From the NCBI GenBank assembly GCA_013399115.1, contig VXAA01003006.1, forward strand, positions 550,883 through 614,882: 64,000 bases of DNA. Reading direction: 5' to 3'. This document shows positions 62,939 through 64,000 of the stretch, one piece after another (position 1 is the stretch's first letter; each line of letters starts with the position of its first letter). The stretch is from Anseranas semipalmata (Eukaryota > Chordata > Aves > Anseriformes > Anseranatidae). The notes under the pieces were generated by a model, which was not told where the DNA came from, made no database searches, and worked only from the letters and a program-made list of their open reading frames with translations. The translations under genes were made by a program, and so were the position numbers.

Positions 62939-63409
62939 TCAGTCTCCGTTTGGGCCAGGGAACTTCAATTTTAAGAGTGGGCTCATTACTAGCAATTCAT
63001 CCAGAAGCATGACGATGGATTTGTACCAGCTATAATGGCTTATTTCTAGGATGGCAAGGGCTTGCTCCATCAAGGGTTTGGCCACTTGGGTTACTGCTTT
63101 GTGATCATCCAACGAGAGAGAAGTGACAGGAGGAGGTGGTGCCCTCGGTCCCTGCTGTGCTCCTGGCCCCCAGGCAGCTAGTATGGATGCTGGAGGAAGA
63201 AGTGCTGTCCTGGAGTAAGTCCTAGGGAGGGGCTGGGGAGGCACTGGTTGGTTGGTGTCCAAAGGCACTGCTTCTTCAAACACAAAGCTGCCTTTTCCCA
63301 GTGAGATCTTTTCTACATGTGTCAATGCAGAAGTTGTCTGCTTGCCCCAAAGTGCATGATTGCCTGAACTTGCTCTGAGGTACAAAGGAGGTTCAAAATC
63401 TCTACTCAT
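62939..63409 (-). other. Unidentified minus-strand open reading frame, 156 codons
   Basis: An ATG frame with an in-frame upstream TAG runs for 156 codons on the strand opposite TMEM229B. The predicted protein starts MSRDFEPPLYLRASSGN, has a proline-rich middle (about residues 55-95) and a moderately hydrophobic C-terminal third (about 105-150). I do not recognise a family. It has no transmembrane helix of convincing length and no signal peptide. There is no canonical poly(A) signal on the minus strand in the first few hundred bases downstream. It may be a real short gene, one exon of a longer gene, or a chance frame in moderately GC-rich DNA. PLEK2, expected downstream of TMEM229B, should lie on the plus strand, so this is not PLEK2. 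Confidence 0.2.
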
Positions 63410-64000
63410 CTTTTTTCTCTAATGAATTCCCTACCTACATCTATGTGGAAAAATACATCACCTAGTGATATGCAAGCTAGTGCTCATTAAACTAGTAGAG
63501 GTACTAAAAGCCATACAGCGCTGTGCTCCATCCTGGTAAGTTAATCATGCTTAAAAGCAGAAAGCCTTGGCCCACAGAAAGCTGCCATGTGGCTCTGCCA
63601 CTTCCAGCACCTGAACTAGCCCAAGGGCCTACTCAGGAAAGCATTTTGCCTTATTAAATGTACTCTTAATTCCATATGTTTCAATGGAAATGTTTTTCAT
63701 GGGAAAGCGGGAGGTTAAAAGAGGGAGAAAGACTGGGATCAGCTTCATTACCATTTATGATCTCACTTGAGAGCATCTGGTTTAAAGTTCCAGCTCCTCA
63801 CCTGAGACCCTAGACACCAAATGTGGGAAGGGGGCTTGTCACAGCCTTGAAGCAGGTCACTGGCACCAGGTACCTGCAGGCCGCGTTGCGTGTGGCGTGC
63901 TGTGCAATCCTGGTGCAGCCAGGAAGAGCTTCCACCGCGCAAGGACTGTGGTGAGCAGAGGGGTAATACGGGCACTGCTGGTTAACGGTGGCAGAGCAAG
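63410..64000. other. Non-coding stretch to the window end
   Basis: Nothing was recognised. No PLEK2 exon, expected further right on the plus strand, could be identified. If the minus-strand frame at 62939-63409 belongs to a spliced gene, its 5' exons would lie here or beyond. Confidence 0.45.

Overview
The window is vertebrate nuclear DNA and most likely from a bird. It contains almost no coding sequence, a low density of old repeats (a degraded CR1 LINE, a short CR1 3' tail, faint MIR-like SINE relics, one solo LTR), several CpG-rich islands, and assembly gaps placed in the GC-rich islands. Nothing bacterial is present: no operons, CRISPR arrays or dense gene blocks. The low repeat content favours a bird over a turtle or crocodile, but the sequence alone cannot fix the species.

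One protein-coding gene is certain. The plus-strand frame at 58068-58571 encodes a complete 167-residue protein that I recognise as TMEM229B, a four-pass membrane protein of the TMEM229/CmpB superfamily. It sits in one exon behind a clear acceptor at 58031-58040. A proximal AATAAA follows about 105 bp after the stop, and further poly(A) signals are spread over the next 3.6 kb. From memory of amniote synteny (human 14q24), PLEKHH1 lies upstream and divergent, and PLEK2 lies downstream in the same orientation. I could not find an exon of either, so most of the window is probably the long 5' intron or upstream region of TMEM229B plus its 3' flank.

Layout: 1-1.6 kb, nothing recognised. 1.6-3.0 kb, a strong CpG island with GC boxes, a CRE-like site and a YY1-type site (candidate promoter of TMEM229B and/or PLEKHH1). 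3-10 kb, unique non-coding DNA. 10.15-10.60 kb, a minus-strand solo LTR. 10.7-11.2 kb, a cluster of homeodomain-type TAAT cores next to a small CpG island with a full CTCF consensus match. 11.2-18 kb, AT-rich non-coding DNA. 18.1-20.0 kb, an ancient CR1 LINE relic. 20-25 kb, unique DNA with MIR-like relics. 24.9-27.6 kb, a pyrimidine-rich tract and a second large CpG island interrupted by a 577-base gap. 27.6-57.7 kb, non-coding DNA with a smaller CpG-rich patch at 34.75-35.0 kb, SINE relics, a perfect AT-rich inverted repeat at 46.8 kb and a CR1 tail at 53.9 kb. 57.8-62.2 kb, the TMEM229B coding exon and its probable 3' UTR. 62.2-64 kb, 3' flank with one unexplained minus-strand reading frame of 156 codons.

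I did not find a new multi-gene system. The observations most worth checking are a candidate exon at 57796-57873 that would join in phase to TMEM229B and add 35 residues, the antisense reading frame at 62939-63409, the CTCF/homeodomain/LTR cluster at 10.1-11.2 kb, and the masked CpG island at 26.9-27.5 kb.
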